The notes below the pieces were generated by a model. The model ran no database searches. It had not been told where the DNA came from and saw only the letters and a list, made by a program, of their open reading frames with translations. A stretch of DNA of 64,000 nt from Sphaerimonospora thailandensis (GTDB taxonomy: Bacteria; Actinomycetota; Actinomycetes; Streptosporangiales; Streptosporangiaceae): positions 1 through 64,000 of the forward strand of contig NZ_BOOG01000022.1 in assembly GCF_016863115.1 (NCBI RefSeq), given 5' to 3'. Of the stretch, positions 61,109 through 64,000 are shown one piece after another (within the stretch, counting starts at the first letter, position 1; every line of letters begins with the position of its first letter). The translations under genes were made by a program, and so were the position numbers.

Positions 61109-64000
61109 TCACTGAACCGGGACCGCGGCCTGGATCGGGGTCGCGGTCCCGGAGATCACCAGCAGGCCTCGCCCGGTCGGGCCGCCGACGGCTCCGCGCG
61201 GCAGCCGTACGTTGAACAGGTCGCCGTCGGCCGGGCTCTGCACCGACAGCAGCAGTCCCGTCCGCGCCTTCCTGGCCTCCGCCACGAAGCCCCGATAGGC
61301 GGTCGCCAGATCCCCGGTGGCTCCCGCGATGAACAGCCCGTGCTCTCCGTCCCGCCCGGTACGGAGGACCTCCTCCAGCGCGAGACCAAGCGGCGAGTCC
61401 GGGGAGATCAGCTCCGCGTCGTCGACGAGCACCACATAGCGCTCCCGATCCTTGACCAGGCTGAGGAGATCCCGTGTCGCATCGCCCTCGGCAACGTCCC
61501 TGGCGTTCCCGTCGAGCACGGCGAGCACGCCGGCCGATCCGGCCAGCTCCCGCAGCGGGCTGCGGCGGGGGGTGACGGCGAGCACGGAGGCGCCCTGCCG
61601 AAGCAGTGATATCGCCGCGGTGACGAGGCAGGAGGATCTGCCCGATCGGGGCGGACCGGCGATCACCGCGGCCGGTCCCTGGCCGAGCAGATCCACGCCC
61701 AGCGGGGCGAGGGAGTCTCCGCCCGCGCCGAGCAGCGCCCACAGGGGCGACGGCGGTTCGAACGACGGCACGAGGTCCAGGGCCTGCTCGGCCGTGATCC
61801 GCATCGGCAGCGCGTCCACGCGCAGCGGCGGCTCTCCGGCCCAGACCCATCGGCCCCGGCCGCCATCGCCGAGGTCTCCGGCTTCGAGGTCATGGCCGCC
61901 GAAGCGGGCGGCGGCGCTGCGGCCCAGCTCCTGCAGCACCGCCACCTGCGCGGGGCCGGACTGATCGGGGGACAGCAGCGCGATCTGGCTCTCCACCAGG
62001 CCGTGCTCCCCGACCGACAGCGCCCGGCCGGGGGGCATCGAGGTGGGCAGATCCCGCACCGGCAGCCCGGCCAGCCCGTAGTCGGCCGGGTCAGCCAGCC
62101 GCAGGACCAGCCGCTCATCGAAGATCGTGGAAATCTGTCCGATCAGGCCCGACCGGTCGGAGGTGACCACCGCCCGAAGGCCGACGGCCGGCCCCTCACG
62201 CAGCAGTTGCATCAGTGCGTCGAGCAGGCGGCCGTAGTCGTAGTTCTCGAACGCCGCGACGTACCCCTCCCACCGGTCCAGCAGCAGCACCAGCCAGGGC
62301 AGCCGTCCGACCTCGTCGCCCGAAGACCGCGGCGCCCGTCCCCGTGCGGCCGTCCTGGCCTCGGTCAGTGAGGCGTATCCGGCCTCGGCGAGGAGCTGCT
62401 GGCGGCGTCCCACCTCGGCGCGCAGCCGGGTCAGCAGGCGTTCCACCCGGTCGAGCTGGTCGCGGGTGACCACGGCGCCGCAGTGCGGGAGGCCGACGAG
62501 GGGCAGCAGCGCCCCCGACCCGCAGTCGATCGCGTGGATGTGCACGTCCGCCGGCGAGGCCCCCGCCGCGATTGAGCCCGCGAGCGTACGCAGGGCCGTG
62601 GATCGCCCGCTGCGCGCCGAGCCCGCGATCAGCAGGTGCCCCCCGTGCCGCGGATCGAGGACGAGCGGGCGCCTGCCCTGCTGCCACGGCAGGTCCACGA
62701 GTCCGAACGGCAGCGGCGGCACCTCCTGGGCGTCTGTCCGGTACGGCCCGGCCGGGTCGAGCCGGTGACCCGGAGAGTCCCCGTCGGCCCGGCCGGTGAC
62801 TGACAGCGTGACCAGCTCCGGCAGGGGCGGCAGCCAGGGGCTGGGCTGGCCGGGGACGCCCCGCCCGGCCTCCCCGATCGCGTCCACCAGCAGGGCGAGG
62901 TCGGAGTCGTCCCCGGACTCGACCGCCGGGACGGAGACCGGACGGCCGAGCGCCGGCCAGGCCAGCTCCATCACCCGCAGGCTCTCCCCGCCCTGCCCGG
63001 CGCCGTCCCCGGACGCGGGGGCCCTCCGGGGGCTACGCCCGCCGATCCTGGCGGTCTGCACCGCCACCGCCGGGCCCGCCCCCGACCTGACGTAGCAGCG
63101 GCCCGGCGTGGACCGCGAGATGTGCGCCGCGTCCGGCGAGTCGATCACGTCGGCCGACTCGCGGACGTCGGTCACCCGCAGCGCGATCCGCAGCGAGGTG
63201 TTGGCCTGGATGTCGGCGGTCACCACGCCGCCCGGCCGCTGGGTGGCGAGGATGAGGTGGATGCCGAGCGAGCGGCCGCGCCGGGCGATGTCCACCAGGC
63301 CCTCGACGAAATCGGGCAGCTCCGTCACCAGCGCGGCGAACTCGTCGATGATCAGCACCAGCCGGGGCATCGACGGCCGTTCCCCTTCCTGCTGCCGGAC
63401 GTGGCCGCCCGCCGTGCCGAAGAGGCCTCCGGCGGGGGCCTGCCGTACGCCTCCGGAGCCCAGCACCCAGGTGGCGCCGCGTGATCGCAGCCGCTGGTAC
63501 TCCTCGATGTCCTTCGCGCCCGCCTCCAGAAGCAGGCGCTCCCGCCTGCGGATCTCGGCGGCCAGCGATGACAGCGCCCGCTGCGTCAGGTGACCGTCGA
63601 GGTCGCTCACCATGCCGACCGTGTGCGGGAGCCGTACGCACTCCTTGAAGGCCGCCCCACCCTTGTAGTCGATGAGCACGAACGTCATCTCGTCCGGCCG
63701 GTTGACGACGGCCAGCGAGGAGATCAGCGTCTGGAGCAGCTCCGACTTGCCCGCGCCGGTGGTGCCGGCGATGAGCGCGTGCGGGCCGTCCCGGCTCAGG
63801 TCCACCTCGAACGGCCCATCGGGACCGACGCCGATGACGGCCCGGGTCGACCGGCCCCACCGCTTGGCGATGTGGTCGGGCTCGCACGCGTCCGGGCCGA
63901 GCAGGTCGAGCAGGCGGGCAGAACCGGGTACGGCCGAGGCGGCGTCCTCGCGGCTCACGTCGCGCAGCGCGGCGAGCGCCCGGCTCAGGCGGTCGGCCCA
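61109..64000 (-). CDS. FtsK/SpoIIIE-type EccC-like ATPase of T7SS (partial)
   Basis: The frame is open at the window end, so the N-terminus is missing; 964 codons are seen. Three ATPase modules are visible. Module 1 is complete: AGTTGAGKSELLQTLI, RLVLIIDEFAALV, then the QRPGG and DSPDAAHI segments. Modules 2 and 3 have P-loops with Arg for Lys (SARSGRSTALRTL and [11 protein letters not shown]), so they probably do not hydrolyse ATP. EccC proteins pull WXG100 substrates through the membrane. It is convergent with a WXG100 gene, which supports a type VII secretion locus continuing past the window. Confidence 0.9.
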   Translation of the reverse strand, partial: WADRLSRALAALRDVSREDAASAVPGSARLLDLLGPDACEPDHIAKRWGRSTRAVIGVGPDGPFEVDLSRDGPHALIAGTTGAGKSELLQTLISSLAVVNRPDEMTFVLIDYKGGAAFKECVRLPHTVGMVSDLDGHLTQRALSSLAAEIRRRERLLLEAGAKDIEEYQRLRSRGATWVLGSGGVRQAPAGGLFGTAGGHVRQQEGERPSMPRLVLIIDEFAALVTELPDFVEGLVDIARRGRSLGIHLILATQRPGGVVTADIQANTSLRIALRVTDVRESADVIDSPDAAHISRSTPGRCYVRSGAGPAVAVQTARIGGRSPRRAPASGDGAGQGGESLRVMELAWPALGRPVSVPAVESGDDSDLALLVDAIGEAGRGVPGQPSPWLPPLPELVTLSVTGRADGDSPGHRLDPAGPYRTDAQEVPPLPFGLVDLPWQQGRRPLVLDPRHGGHLLIAGSARSGRSTALRTLAGSIAAGASPADVHIHAIDCGSGALLPLVGLPHCGAVVTRDQLDRVERLLTRLRAEVGRRQQLLAEAGYASLTEARTAARGRAPRSSGDEVGRLPWLVLLLDRWEGYVAAFENYDYGRLLDALMQLLREGPAVGLRAVVTSDRSGLIGQISTIFDERLVLRLADPADYGLAGLPVRDLPTSMPPGRALSVGEHGLVESQIALLSPDQSGPAQVAVLQELGRSAAARFGGHDLEAGDLGDGGRGRWVWAGEPPLRVDALPMRITAEQALDLVPSFEPPSPLWALLGAGGDSLAPLGVDLLGQGPAAVIAGPPRSGRSSCLVTAAISLLRQGASVLAVTPRRSPLRELAGSAGVLAVLDGNARDVAEGDATRDLLSLVKDRERYVVLVDDAELISPDSPLGLALEEVLRTGRDGEHGLFIAGATGDLATAYRGFVAEARKARTGLLLSVQSPADGDLFNVRLPRGAVGGPTGRGLLVISGTATPIQAAVPVQ
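61117..61152. terminator. Possible bidirectional hairpin between esx and eccC
   Basis: 11-bp arms CCGGGACCGCG (61117-61127) and CGCGGTCCCGG (61142-61152) within the last codons of the ATPase gene and 24 bp beyond the WXG100 stop. It lacks a U-run, so it may only slow readthrough. Confidence 0.35.

Overview
This is a high-GC actinobacterial chromosome segment. Small GTG/TTG-started genes are tightly packed, there are 1-4 bp stop/start overlaps, and the content is actinobacterial: a SCO4848-type membrane protein beside a D,D-carboxypeptidase, a DUF3017 protein, a DUF6350 protein between sucCD and purNH, an LpdA-like quinone reductase, a biotin-carrying acyl-CoA carboxylase alpha chain and a WXG100/EccC pair. 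Codon context and gene order point to Streptosporangiales or a Streptomyces-like relative; that placement is inference. No rRNA, tRNA, CRISPR array, integrase or intact insertion sequence was seen.

Layout. 1-4.65 kb: an envelope-stress type set (a PspC protein cut by the window edge, a PspC-fused histidine kinase and a NarL-type regulator), interrupted by a two-gene membrane cassette behind a CsoR-like palindrome. 4.7-10.4 kb: a secreted zinc peptidase, a CPBP protease, a PIG-L deacetylase, the PcrA/UvrD helicase and an exported LolA-like protein. 10.8-23 kb: central metabolism, namely a stand-alone B12-binding protein, sucCD, purN-purH, folD, a citrate synthase and isocitrate dehydrogenase, with small membrane genes and an FHA/HTH regulator between them. 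23-29.4 kb: a soluble Ser/Thr kinase, a secreted DUF11-type protein, galE, a CNNM/CBS transporter, trpS and a YihY-type membrane protein.

29.5-35.9 kb is the accessory region. It holds a secreted metzincin-like protease with a partner, a frameshifted TPR-regulator relic, cutA, an Rpn-like nuclease, an HTH-ImmA/IrrE regulator with a nearby palindrome, a small orphan gene and a Doc-type toxin with a ribbon-helix-helix-like antitoxin. A 34-bp direct repeat (32/34 matches) flanks the nuclease/regulator part.

35.9-57 kb returns to conserved genes: a D,D-carboxypeptidase, a SCO4848-like protein, a YbdK-type glutamate-cysteine ligase and an M20 amidohydrolase. These lead into a large nucleoside uptake and salvage cluster: BMP-type ABC importer, cytidine deaminase, thymidine phosphorylase, adenosine deaminase, phosphopentomutase-like phosphosugar mutase and purine nucleoside phosphorylase. 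An IclR / LLM oxidoreductase / SnoaL / cupin module sits inside it. Imported nucleosides would be deaminated and phosphorolysed, and the pentose phosphate isomerised into central metabolism.

57-64 kb: a cluster of CAAGATCACG repeats, a Gly-rich-tailed membrane protein, the acyl-CoA carboxylase alpha chain, and a WXG100 gene convergent with a type VII secretion EccC-like ATPase that runs off the window. The most interesting signals are the CsoR-like operator with its His-rich membrane protein, two genes whose best Shine-Dalgarno points to CTG or ATT starts, the repeat-flanked accessory cassette, the apparently leaderless Doc toxin operon and the dispersed GATCTTG/CAAGATC palindromes.
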